A stretch of 47,859 nt of DNA, from the NCBI GenBank assembly GCA_023432565.1, contig JAEYUL010000210.1, forward strand, positions 1-47,859. Direction: 5' to 3'. The stretch is from Actinomycetes bacterium (GTDB lineage: Bacteria > Actinomycetota > Actinomycetes > Actinomycetales > Cellulomonadaceae). Under the pieces are notes generated by a model, which saw only the letters and a list, made by a program, of their open reading frames with translations, was not told the DNA's origin and made no database searches. The position numbers were made by a program, and so were the translations under genes. This document shows, piece by piece, positions 21,751 through 30,671 of this stretch. Each line of letters opens with the position of its first letter. Position 1 is the first letter of the stretch.

Positions 21751-24042
21751 ATGCTGACCTGGCCTGGACGCCCTTACCCCCTCGGCGCCACGTACGACGG
21801 GACCGGAACCAACTTCGCGCTGTTCTCCGAGGTGGCCGAACGAGTCGAGCTCTGCCTGATCGGCCCCGACGGGACCGAGGAGCGCGTGGAGCTCGTCGAG
21901 GTCGACGCGTTCGTGTGGCACTGCTACCTGCCCGCGGTGCAGCCCGGGCAGCTCTACGGCTACCGGGTGCACGGGCCGTACGACCCGGCGAACGGGCACC
22001 GCTGCGACCCGTCGAAGCTGCTGCTCGACCCGTACGCCAAGGCCATCCACGGCCAGGTCGACGGCGACCCCTCGCTGTACTCCTACCGCTTCGACGACCC
22101 GACGAAGCGGAACCAGGACGACTCCGCGGCGCACACCATGACCTCGGTGGTCATCAACCCGTACTTCGACTGGGGTCACGACCGGCCGCCGGAGCACGAG
22201 TACCACGAGTCCGTGATCTACGAGGCGCACGTGCGTGGCCTGACGCGCCTGCACCCGGCCGTCCCGGAGGAGCTGCGCGGCACGTACGCCGGCATGGCCC
22301 ACCCCGCCGCCATCGAGCACCTCAAGCAGCTGGGCGTCACGGCGGTCGAGCTCATGCCCGTCCACCAGTTCGTCGACGACCCGTCGCTGCAGGCCAAGGG
22401 TCTGTCGAACTACTGGGGCTACAACACGATCGGGTTCTTCGCACCGCACAACGCGTACGCCGCGTTCCGCCAGCCTGGACAGCAGGTCCAGGAGTTCAAG
22501 GCGATGGTCAAGGAGCTGCACGCCGCGGACATCGAGGTGATCCTCGACGTGGTCTACAACCACACCGCGGAGGGCAACCACCTCGGGCCGACCCTGAGCT
22601 TCCGCGGCATCGACAACGCGAACTACTACCGGCTCGTCGACGACGAGAAGGAGCACTACTTCGACACGACGGGCACGGGCAACTCACTGCTCATGCGTTC
22701 GCCGCACGTGCTGCAGCTGATCATGGACTCGCTGCGGTACTGGGTCACCGAGATGCACGTCGACGGCTTCCGGTTCGACCTCGCCGCGACCCTGGCCCGC
22801 CAGTTCCACGAGGTCGACCGCCTCTCGGCCTTCTTCGACCTCGTGCACCAGGACCCGGTCGTCTCGCAGGTCAAGCTCATCGCCGAGCCGTGGGACGTCG
22901 GCGACGGCGGGTACCAGGTCGGCGGCTTCCCGCCCCTGTGGTCGGAGTGGAACGGTCAGTACCGCGACACCGTGCGCGACTTCTGGCGCAGCGAGCCGTC
23001 GACGCTCGGCGAGTTCGCGAGCCGCCTGTCGGGCTCGTCGGACCTGTACGAGCACACGGGTCGCCGGCCGATCGCCAGCGTCAACTTCGTCACGGCCCAC
23101 GACGGGTTCACGCTGCGGGACCTCGTCTCCTACAACGAGAAGCACAACGAGGCGAACGGCGAGGACAACCGCGACGGCGAGAGCTGGAACAGGTCGTGGA
23201 ACTGCGGCGTGGAGGGCCCCACCGACGACGACGCGATCAACGCCCTGCGCGCCCGGCAGCAGCGCAACTTCCTGGCGACGCTCCTGCTCTCGCAGGGCAT
23301 CCCGATGATCGCCCACGGCGACGAGCTCGGCCGCACGCAGCACGGCAACAACAACGTGTACTGCCAGGACAACGAGCTGTCGTGGGTGAGCTGGGACCTC
23401 GACGAGGACCGCACGGACCTGCTCGAGTTCACGCGGCGTGTGGTCCGGCTCCGTCGCGAGCACCCCGTGTTCCGCCGGCGCCGGTTCTTCGCCGGGGCTC
23501 CCGAGCACGGCGGCGAGTCCGACCTGCACGACATCGAGTGGCTCTCGCCGTCCGGCACGCACATGTCCGAGGACGAGTGGAACAACTCGATGGCGCGCTC
23601 CGTGATGGTGTTCCTCAACGGGGACGCGATCGCCGAGCCGGACCTGCGCGGCGAGCAGATCGTCGACGACTCGTTCCTCATCCTGTTCAACGGCCAGCCC
23701 GGGGCGATGTCGTTCACGATCCCGGACAGCGGGTACGGCCAGGAGTGGACGGCGGTCCTCGACACCGACTCGCAGGTCGACCCAGGTGACACCGCGCGCC
23801 CCGGGGAGGAGCTCGCGCTCGCCAGCCACTCGATGGTCGTCCTGACCCGGCCGCCGCTCACGCCGATCCCCGCCGTCTCGGGGTCGGGGGCGATCGCAGC
23901 GGCTGCCCGCGAGGCCGCGAAGGCCAGTGGGGAGGGCGGCGCCAAGCGCCGGCCGAGGAAACGCGCCACGACGAGTCGCGGGCGCGGCGGCGGCCGCACC
24001 GGTGCGGCGAGCGCACCGGACTCGACGGCGGACGACACGTGA
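21751..24042 (+). CDS. glgX: glycogen debranching enzyme GlgX/TreX
   Basis: A 763-residue GH13 isoamylase-type enzyme that removes alpha-1,6 branches from glycogen, giving maltooligosaccharides for TreY. An N-terminal CBM48-like domain (PYPLGATYDGTGTNFALFSE) precedes the barrel. Catalytic residues are Asp343 in DGFRFDLA (nucleophile), Glu379 in LIAEPWDVG (acid/base) and Asp451 in TAHDGFTLRD. The C-terminal 70 residues after VVLTRPP are Ala/Lys/Arg-rich and look disordered, an extension beyond the usual end. ATG at 21751 is chosen over an in-frame TTG 9 bases upstream; there is no ribosome site, and CAGATT 7 bases upstream may be a leaderless -10 box. Overlaps treY by GTGA. Confidence 0.93.
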   Translation: MLTWPGRPYPLGATYDGTGTNFALFSEVAERVELCLIGPDGTEERVELVEVDAFVWHCYLPAVQPGQLYGYRVHGPYDPANGHRCDPSKLLLDPYAKAIHGQVDGDPSLYSYRFDDPTKRNQDDSAAHTMTSVVINPYFDWGHDRPPEHEYHESVIYEAHVRGLTRLHPAVPEELRGTYAGMAHPAAIEHLKQLGVTAVELMPVHQFVDDPSLQAKGLSNYWGYNTIGFFAPHNAYAAFRQPGQQVQEFKAMVKELHAADIEVILDVVYNHTAEGNHLGPTLSFRGIDNANYYRLVDDEKEHYFDTTGTGNSLLMRSPHVLQLIMDSLRYWVTEMHVDGFRFDLAATLARQFHEVDRLSAFFDLVHQDPVVSQVKLIAEPWDVGDGGYQVGGFPPLWSEWNGQYRDTVRDFWRSEPSTLGEFASRLSGSSDLYEHTGRRPIASVNFVTAHDGFTLRDLVSYNEKHNEANGEDNRDGESWNRSWNCGVEGPTDDDAINALRARQQRNFLATLLLSQGIPMIAHGDELGRTQHGNNNVYCQDNELSWVSWDLDEDRTDLLEFTRRVVRLRREHPVFRRRRFFAGAPEHGGESDLHDIEWLSPSGTHMSEDEWNNSMARSVMVFLNGDAIAEPDLRGEQIVDDSFLILFNGQPGAMSFTIPDSGYGQEWTAVLDTDSQVDPGDTARPGEELALASHSMVVLTRPPLTPIPAVSGSGAIAAAAREAAKASGEGGAKRRPRKRATTSRGRGGGRTGAASAPDSTADDT

Positions 24043-26546
24043 GCGACGTCCGCCAGACGCCGTCGCGCCGCCTGCCGGCGCCGGACCGAGCCGTGCCCGT
24101 GTCCACCTACCGCGTACAGCTCGGTCCTGACCTGACGTTCGACGAGGTGGGTCAGCGGGTGCCGTACCTCGCCTCGCTCGGTGTCACGCACGTGTACCTC
24201 TCGCCGGTCCTGACAGCCGCCCCCGGTTCGACGCACGGCTACGACGTGGTCGCGCACGACGAGGTCTCCCCCGTGCTCGGCGGCCTGGCCGGGCTGCGCC
24301 GACTGGCGGCCACCGCGCACGAGGCCGGGCTGGGACTCGTGCTGGACGTCGTCCCGAACCACATGGCCGTGCCGACGCCGGTCTGGCACAACGCCGCGCT
24401 CTGGTCGGTGCTGGAGGACGGCCCCGCCTCGCCGTACGCCTCCTGGTTCGACGTCGACTGGTCGGCCGGTGACGGCGCCGTCCTCATGCCCGTGCTGGGC
24501 GACCGGGTCGGTGCGGTCGTCGCCCGTGACGAGCTCGTGCTCGGCGAGCAGGAGGTCCCCGGTCGGGGCACGCGCGTCGTGCTGCGGTACCACGACCACG
24601 TGTTCCCCGTCCGGGCGGGCACCGAGCACCTGCCCCTCGTCGAGCTGCTCGAGCGCCAGCACTACCGTCTGGCGTACTGGCGCGTCGCCGACGAGGAGCT
24701 CAACTACCGCAGGTTCTTCGACGTCGGCACGCTCGTCGCGCTGCGCGTGGAGGACCCGGCGGTGTTCGACGCGACCCACCGCCTCGTGCTCGACCTGCTC
24801 GCCGAGGGCACGATCGACGGCCTGCGCATCGACCACCCCGACGGCCTGGCGGACCCTGCGGGCTACCTCGCCCGGCTGCGCGAGGCCAGCGGTGGGGCGT
24901 GGGTCGTCGTGGAGAAGATCCTCGAGGGCGAGGAGACCCTGCCCGGCGACTGGGACACGGCGGGCACCACGGGGTACGACGCCCTGTGGCGGGTCCAGCA
25001 GACGTTCGTGGACCCGGGCGGGGCCGCACCGCTCGGCGCGCTCATGCACCGGCTCACCGGGGACGCCCCGGACGACTACGGGCACGTCGTCGAGCAGGCC
25101 AAGCGCGAGGTCGTCGACGGCCCGCTCTACGCCGAGGTCTACCGCCTGACGACGCTCGCCGCGAGCGTGTGCGCCGACGACCTGCGCCTGCGCGACCACA
25201 CGTGGCGCGCGCTGCACGAGTGCCTCGTCGAGCTCCTGGTCGCGTTCGACCGCTACCGCGCGTACGTCGTGCCCGGCGAGCACGCACCAGCCGACTCCGT
25301 GGCGGCACTCGAGCGTGCGGCGGCCACGGCCCGCGCGCGCATGTCCGTCGAGCGCGCGGCGACGATGGACGTCGTCGTCGACCTGCTGCTCGGACGCGAG
25401 GTCGGCAGCGCAGGCCGCACACGCGGTGAACGGCGCGACGAGCTGATCGTGCGGTTCCAGCAGACGTGCGGCGCCGTGACGGCCAAGGGCGTCGAGGACA
25501 CCGCCTACTACCGGTGGACGCAGCTCGTCGGGCTGTGCGAGGTGGGCGGTGAGCCCGAGCGCTTCGCCCTGACGCCGTCCGACCTCGCCGCGTGGGCCGC
25601 GAGCCAGCAGGTCGCCTCACCCCTGGCGATGACGACGCTGTCGACCCACGACACCAAGAGAGGCGAGGACACCCGCAACCGGCTCGGAGTCCTGAGCGAG
25701 CTGCCGCGCGAGTGGGCACGGCTGGTCGGTGAGGCACGGGCGCTCACGGCAACCTCCCGCAGCGCCCGGGTGGACGGCAGGATCGAGCAGTACGTGTGGC
25801 AGACGCTCGCCGGCACCTGGACGGCGGCGGGTCCGATCGCGCTGGACCGGCTCGAGGTGTACCTGACCAAGGCCATGCGCGAGGCCAAGACCTGGACCTG
25901 GTGGACGGCACCCGACGAGGCGTACGAGGCAGCGGTGCTCGACCTGGCGCGCGCCGCGCTCGCCCACGAGGGCGTCGTCGCGCTGTTCACGGAGTGGGAG
26001 CAGCGCACGCGCGAGCCGGTGCGCGCCGCGACGCTCGGGACCAAGCTGGTCCAGCTCACCCTGCCGGGCGTCGCGGACGTCTACCAGGGCACGGAGGTCG
26101 ACGAGCCCACGCTCGTCGACCCCGACAACCGTCGCCCGGTCCCGTCCGCACCGCTCGCGGCGCGCCTCGAGCGCCTCGACGAGGGCGCCGGGCCGCGCGA
26201 CCTGTCCGACGAGAAGCTCCTGGTGACCTCGCGCGCCCTGCGTCTGCGCAGGGACCTGCCCGAGGCGTTCGTCGGACCCGAGGCCGGCTACGTGCCCCTG
26301 GCGCACTCGTCGGGCCATGCGGTCACCTACGCCCGCACGGTCGCCGACGAGCCGCGCGTGGTGGTCGTCGCGACGCGCCTGGCCGCGTCCGTGGCTCGCC
26401 TGGGGGGCTGGGGCGAGCACACCGTGGCCGTCCCGAACGGGTCGTGGCGCGACGTGCTGACCGGCCGCGAGCTCGACGGCGGCGTGCTGCGCGTCGGCCC
26501 GCTGCTGGACCGTCTGCCCGTCGCGCTCCTCGTGCGGGAGGACTGA
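24039..26546 (+). CDS. treY: maltooligosyl trehalose synthase
   Basis: An 835-residue GH13 enzyme that isomerises the reducing-end glucose of maltooligosaccharides to a trehalose linkage. TreY signatures: STYRVQLGPDLTFDE near residue 22, the GSTHGYDVVAHDEVSP block, DVVPNHMA, catalytic Asp265 in DGLRIDHPDGLADP, the acid Glu in VVVEKILEGEE, and LSTHDTKRGEDTRNR. The tail contains GVADVYQGTEVDEPTLVDPDNRRPV, also typical. Start GTG overlaps the glgX stop; treZ begins 1 base after its stop. The three genes form the complete glycogen-to-trehalose route, used for compatible solute and reserve turnover. Confidence 0.94.
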   Translation: MSDVRQTPSRRLPAPDRAVPVSTYRVQLGPDLTFDEVGQRVPYLASLGVTHVYLSPVLTAAPGSTHGYDVVAHDEVSPVLGGLAGLRRLAATAHEAGLGLVLDVVPNHMAVPTPVWHNAALWSVLEDGPASPYASWFDVDWSAGDGAVLMPVLGDRVGAVVARDELVLGEQEVPGRGTRVVLRYHDHVFPVRAGTEHLPLVELLERQHYRLAYWRVADEELNYRRFFDVGTLVALRVEDPAVFDATHRLVLDLLAEGTIDGLRIDHPDGLADPAGYLARLREASGGAWVVVEKILEGEETLPGDWDTAGTTGYDALWRVQQTFVDPGGAAPLGALMHRLTGDAPDDYGHVVEQAKREVVDGPLYAEVYRLTTLAASVCADDLRLRDHTWRALHECLVELLVAFDRYRAYVVPGEHAPADSVAALERAAATARARMSVERAATMDVVVDLLLGREVGSAGRTRGERRDELIVRFQQTCGAVTAKGVEDTAYYRWTQLVGLCEVGGEPERFALTPSDLAAWAASQQVASPLAMTTLSTHDTKRGEDTRNRLGVLSELPREWARLVGEARALTATSRSARVDGRIEQYVWQTLAGTWTAAGPIALDRLEVYLTKAMREAKTWTWWTAPDEAYEAAVLDLARAALAHEGVVALFTEWEQRTREPVRAATLGTKLVQLTLPGVADVYQGTEVDEPTLVDPDNRRPVPSAPLAARLERLDEGAGPRDLSDEKLLVTSRALRLRRDLPEAFVGPEAGYVPLAHSSGHAVTYARTVADEPRVVVVATRLAASVARLGGWGEHTVAVPNGSWRDVLTGRELDGGVLRVGPLLDRLPVALLVRED

Positions 26547-26547
26547 C

Positions 26548-28524
26548 GTGCGGGTCCGGGTCTGGGCGCCTCGGGCGCGGCGGGTCCAGGTCGGCGTCGG
26601 GCCGCCCGAGCGGGCGCAGCTGCGCGAGCTCACGCGCGAGGACGGCGGCTGGTGGCACGACGACCGCGACCTGCCGCACGGCACCGACTACGCGTTCCAC
26701 CTCGACGGCGGACCGGCGCGTCCGGACCCGCGCAGCGCGTGGCAGCCGTACGGCGTGCACGGCCCGAGCCGGGTCTTCGACGCCGCGGCGTTCGCCTGGA
26801 CCGACGCCGGCTGGGCCGGGGTCGACGTCCGGGGTCGCGTGCTCTACGAGCTCCACGTCGGGACGTTCACGCCTGAGGGCACGCTCGACGCGGCCGTGCA
26901 GCACCTCGAGGAGCTCGTGTCCCTCGGCGTCGACGTCGTCGAGCTGATGCCGCTCGCACCGTTCGACGGTGACCGGGGCTGGGGGTACGACGGCGTCGGC
27001 CCGTACGCGGTGCACCAGGCGTACGGCGGCCCGGCCGCCCTGCAGCGCTTCGTCGACGCCGCCCACGCGCACGGCATCGGCGTGTGCCTCGACGTGGTGC
27101 ACAACCACCTCGGTCCCGTCGGTGCGTACGTCGGCGAGTACGGCCCGTACTGGACGGACGCGCACCACACGCCGTGGGGCGCGGCGATCAACCTTGACCA
27201 GCCGGGCTCGCGGGAGGTCCGCGCCTGGGTCGTCGACTCCGCCCTGCGCTGGTTGCGCGACTTCCACGTGGACGCGCTGCGCCTCGACGCCGTCCACGAG
27301 CTGCGCGACGACTCGCCGCGCCCGTTGCTCGCGGAGCTCTCGGACGAGGTCGCCGCACTCGCGACCGAGCTCGGGCGACCGCTGTCCCTCGTCGCGGAGA
27401 CCGACCTCAACGACGTCGTGGCGATCACACCCACGTCCGAGGGCGGCTGGGGCATGACCGCGCAGTGGGCCGACGACGTGCACCACGCCGTGCACGCGCT
27501 CGTCACGGGCGAGCGCCAGGGCTACTACGTGGACTTCGGCTCACCGCAGACCCTGCGCCACGCGCTCACGCGCGTGTTCGTGCACGACGGCGGGTTCTCG
27601 ACGTTCCGCGGCCGGCCGTGGGGCAGGCCCGTGCCCGAGCACACCGACGGCCATCGTTTCGTGGTGGCCGCCCAGAACCACGACCAGGTCGGCAACCGCG
27701 CGCTCGGCGACCGCCCGGCGCAGCGGCTCGCGCCGGGTCAGCTCGCCGCCGAGGCGGCCCTGGTCCTGCTGTCCCCGTTCACCCCGATGCTCTTCATGGG
27801 TGAGGAGTGGGGCACGCGGCGTCCGTTCCCCTTCTTCTCGTCCTACACCGAGCCCGAGCTGGCCGCTGCCGTCCGCGAGGGACGGCAGCGGGAGTTCGCC
27901 GGGCACGGTTCGGCGCAGCTGTACGGCGAGCAGGTCGTGCACGTCCCGGACCCGCAGGACCCGGCGACGCGGGACGCGGCCGTGCTGGACCGCACCGAGC
28001 GGGTGCGCGGCGAGCACGCGCACCTGCTCGACTGGTACCGCACGCTCGTCGCGTTGCGCCGCGCCGTGCCCGACCTCGGCTCGGGCGACCTCGCGTCGAC
28101 CGCGGTCGACATCCACCCTGCGTCCGACACCCCGGCGGCCGGCGACGCGGCGTGGGGCGACCAGCCGACCGCACGCACGCCGGCGGGCGGCACGTCGGCG
28201 GGCGGCACGTCGGCGGGTGGCACGTCGGGCGACCTCACGTCGTCCGACGGACCGCCGACCGACGGACCGCCGACCGGCACCGACGACGGGCCGTGGCAAG
28301 GTGCCCTCGTGGTCCACCGGGGCGACGCGCGCGTCGTCGTGAACCTCGCGCGGACGGCCGCGCAGGTTCCCGTCCCCGTGCCCGGGCCCGTGCAGGTGCT
28401 CGCCGCGTGGACGGGAGGCGTCCTGCGACCCGCGTCGCCGGGCGAGCCCGTGGTCGTCGAGGTGCCCGGGCACGCGGTCGTCGTGCTGGGGCCGGCGGCC
28501 GGCGGCGACACGGACGACCTGTAG
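26548..28524 (+). CDS. treZ: maltooligosyl trehalose trehalohydrolase with low-complexity insert
   Basis: A 658-residue GH13 hydrolase releasing free trehalose from the TreY product. The N-terminal domain starts directly with VRVWAPRARRVQV; then YELHVGTFTPEGTL, the barrel with catalytic Asp247 (DALRLDAVHEL), Glu284 (LVAETDLND) and Asp379 (QNHDQVGNR), and the PMLFMGEEWG block. Residues about 540-580, between the barrel and the C-terminal beta domain, are a Gly/Thr/Ser/Pro-rich insert coded by two 15-base repeat families. The insert explains why the protein is longer than typical TreZ (about 580-600). The insert should be a flexible linker. No terminator that I can support lies in the 56 bases to the converging next gene. 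Confidence 0.93.
   Translation: MRVRVWAPRARRVQVGVGPPERAQLRELTREDGGWWHDDRDLPHGTDYAFHLDGGPARPDPRSAWQPYGVHGPSRVFDAAAFAWTDAGWAGVDVRGRVLYELHVGTFTPEGTLDAAVQHLEELVSLGVDVVELMPLAPFDGDRGWGYDGVGPYAVHQAYGGPAALQRFVDAAHAHGIGVCLDVVHNHLGPVGAYVGEYGPYWTDAHHTPWGAAINLDQPGSREVRAWVVDSALRWLRDFHVDALRLDAVHELRDDSPRPLLAELSDEVAALATELGRPLSLVAETDLNDVVAITPTSEGGWGMTAQWADDVHHAVHALVTGERQGYYVDFGSPQTLRHALTRVFVHDGGFSTFRGRPWGRPVPEHTDGHRFVVAAQNHDQVGNRALGDRPAQRLAPGQLAAEAALVLLSPFTPMLFMGEEWGTRRPFPFFSSYTEPELAAAVREGRQREFAGHGSAQLYGEQVVHVPDPQDPATRDAAVLDRTERVRGEHAHLLDWYRTLVALRRAVPDLGSGDLASTAVDIHPASDTPAAGDAAWGDQPTARTPAGGTSAGGTSAGGTSGDLTSSDGPPTDGPPTGTDDGPWQGALVVHRGDARVVVNLARTAAQVPVPVPGPVQVLAAWTGGVLRPASPGEPVVVEVPGHAVVVLGPAAGGDTDDL
28183..28275 (+). 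repeat. two 15-bp tandem repeat families inside treZ
   Basis: GCGGGCGGCACGTCG occurs three times (28183-28227, one base change), followed by a degenerate fourth unit at 28228-28242; then GACGGACCGCCGACC occurs twice without change (28246-28275). All units are in frame, giving AGGTS and DGPPT pentapeptides. Confidence 0.9.
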
Positions 28525-28580
28525 TCGCGTGCGGTCGGCGTCGGCCCGAGGCGCCGAGCCGGCGACGGACGCGGAGTGGC

Positions 28581-30671
28581 TCAGAGCACCAGCTCAGGCT
28601 GCAGGCTGGTGGGTGTCCACACCCGCTGGCGGTGCGCGGCCCACACGGTGGCGGCCATCGCGAGCACGAACCCGGCCAGCAGGATCCCCGCGTAGCGCGC
28701 CGCGGTGCTCAGGTCCCCGCCGTACAAGGTCTGGCGCAGCCCCTCGACCGTGTACGACATGGGCAGGATGCGATGCAGCGACAGCAGCGGCTCGGGGATG
28801 GTCTGCCACGGGAAGGTCCCGCCGGCCGTGACGAGCTGGACGAGCATCAGGACGAGCCCGAGGAACTCCCCGACGGCGCCGAACCAGACGTTGAGGGCCT
28901 GGATGATCGCGATGAACGTCGCGGACGCGAGCAGCAGCAGTCCGATCGTCGCACCGGCGTGCACCGGCCTGATGTGCAGGGCGTAGCTGACCAGCACGTA
29001 CATGAGCCCGACCTGCGCGGCCCCCAGCACGGCCGCCGGCAGCCAGCCACCCACCGCGGCCTGCCACGACGGGGCCGTGGCCGCGAGCGCACGCCGCGAC
29101 AGCGGCACGACGAGCAGGAACAGCACGTAGCCGCCGATCCACGTCGCCAGCGACATGAAGAACGGTGCGAGCCCGGCGCCGTAGCTGCCGGCACGCGCGA
29201 GCTCGTTCTGCGCGACGGTCACCGGGTTGCCGATGGTGCGCGCGGTCTCGCGCTCGGTCTTCTCGTCCGGGTCGGGGATCGCGCCCAGCCCGTCCGCCAG
29301 GCGGTCGCGCAGCTCGGTCACGCCCGAGTCCAGCTGCCTGGCCCCGTCGTCGAGCGACCCGCTGCCTGACGCGAGCTGGTCAGCGCCCGAGGAGACCTCC
29401 GCGGTGCCCCGCTGCAACGCCTGCAGGTCCTGCACGAGCGTGGCGGCCGAGCTGTTGAGCTTCGCGGCGCCGGCGGCCAGCTGCTGACCGCCGGACGCGG
29501 CGGAGGCGATGCCCTGGGTCAGCTGCGGCGCGGCCTGTGCCAGCTGCGAGGCGCCCGCCGCGACCTCGTCCGCACCGGTGCTGAGCTCGTCGACGCGCCC
29601 GACGGCGTCGCCCAGCTGGTTGTCGAGCTGGTCGACGACGCCGGAGACGTCGGTCGCGATCGTGCGGAGCTGGTCGGCCTCGGCCTGGCTCAGCCGTCCC
29701 TGCTGCACCAGCTCGGAGAGGGCCTCCTCGAGCGCGGCCTCGCGCGCCTGCGCGTCGCGCTGGACCTGCGTCACGACGGCCTGCGCGTCACGGGCCACCG
29801 TGGCCACCTCGTCGACGCCCGAGGCCACCTCCTGCGCACCCGAGGCGAGTCGCGACGTCTGGTCGGGCAGCTGGCTCGTCTTGCTGCGCAACGTCGCCAG
29901 TCCGTCGGCGAGCGTCGAGGCACCCGAGGACAGTCGGCTCGTCGCCGACGGCAACGCCGCGGCCCCGCTCGCGAGCTGGGACGCGCCGTCGGCGGCCTGA
30001 CGGGCTCCGGACGCGAGGCGTCCGGTCCCGTCGAGCAGCTCTCCGGTCCCCGAGACGAGCCGTTGGGTGCCGTCGACGAGCTCGCTCGCGCCCTTCACCG
30101 CCGTGGTCAGCTCGGTGTGGATGGACCCGAGACCGCGCAGGAACCGGTCCGCGGCCTCGGTGCCGACCTCGCTCGCGATCGCGTCGCGGACGTCCCCGAC
30201 GATGGTGTCGGCGATCGTGGTGGCGAGGTAGTTGTTGGCGTCGTTGGTCACGAGCGTGAGGCTGGCCTGCTGGGGCTTGAAGACCGCGGACGAGACCAGG
30301 TCGGAGGAGAACGACGGCCCGATGAGCAGCGCGGCGTCGAACCTGCCGGATCGCACGCCCGCCTCCGCGTCCTTCTGCGTCGTCCGCACCCAGCTGAAGC
30401 CCGCGTCACCGCCGAGGAGCCGGCGCGCCACGTCCTGGCCGTAGTCGACGCGCTCGGTCTGGCCGTTCGCGTCCGTCGTGGTCGCGCCTCGGTCCGCGAC
30501 GACGATCGCTGCGGGCACCTTGTCGAGGTGCCCGTACGGGTCCTCGTTGGCGAACAGGTACAGGCCCGAGTAGAGCGAGGGGATGACGATGAGCGCGACG
30601 AGCGCGAGCTTGGGCAGCACACCCGCGGCGAGGCGCCGCAGCTCCGAGACCGCGAGCCGCACCGCGATCAT
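28581..30671 (-). CDS. YhgE/Pip-type ABC-2 membrane protein with long coiled domain
   Basis: A 696-residue protein of the YhgE/Pip family. One helix at residues about 18-40 (LPKLALVALIVIPSLYSGLYLF with the family NEDPYGHLDKVPAAIVVAD block after it) is followed by an extracytoplasmic region of about 400 residues, largely heptad-like repeats of the LASGA/QLASGS type interrupted by a helical hairpin, and then by about five C-terminal helices. The family is linked to phage infection (Pip), type VII secretion modules and drug export; the transported substrate is unknown. Its ATG overlaps the stop of a degenerate ABC ATPase gene upstream, a frequent pairing that suggests one transport or envelope complex. 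Confidence 0.88.
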   Translation of the reverse strand: MIAVRLAVSELRRLAAGVLPKLALVALIVIPSLYSGLYLFANEDPYGHLDKVPAAIVVADRGATTTDANGQTERVDYGQDVARRLLGGDAGFSWVRTTQKDAEAGVRSGRFDAALLIGPSFSSDLVSSAVFKPQQASLTLVTNDANNYLATTIADTIVGDVRDAIASEVGTEAADRFLRGLGSIHTELTTAVKGASELVDGTQRLVSGTGELLDGTGRLASGARQAADGASQLASGAAALPSATSRLSSGASTLADGLATLRSKTSQLPDQTSRLASGAQEVASGVDEVATVARDAQAVVTQVQRDAQAREAALEEALSELVQQGRLSQAEADQLRTIATDVSGVVDQLDNQLGDAVGRVDELSTGADEVAAGASQLAQAAPQLTQGIASAASGGQQLAAGAAKLNSSAATLVQDLQALQRGTAEVSSGADQLASGSGSLDDGARQLDSGVTELRDRLADGLGAIPDPDEKTERETARTIGNPVTVAQNELARAGSYGAGLAPFFMSLATWIGGYVLFLLVVPLSRRALAATAPSWQAAVGGWLPAAVLGAAQVGLMYVLVSYALHIRPVHAGATIGLLLLASATFIAIIQALNVWFGAVGEFLGLVLMLVQLVTAGGTFPWQTIPEPLLSLHRILPMSYTVEGLRQTLYGGDLSTAARYAGILLAGFVLAMAATVWAAHRQRVWTPTSLQPELVL

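Noticed and set aside
20314..22656. Long minus-strand open frame extending upstream of the small gene at 20083-20313
   Set aside because: It runs antisense through ybdK and glgX and shows no domain; only the last 76 codons with their own ribosome site look real.
28525..28580. Terminator between treZ and the YhgE/Pip gene
   Set aside because: The inverted segments (GTCGGC and GCCGGCGAC areas) pair only with bulges; not good enough to annotate.
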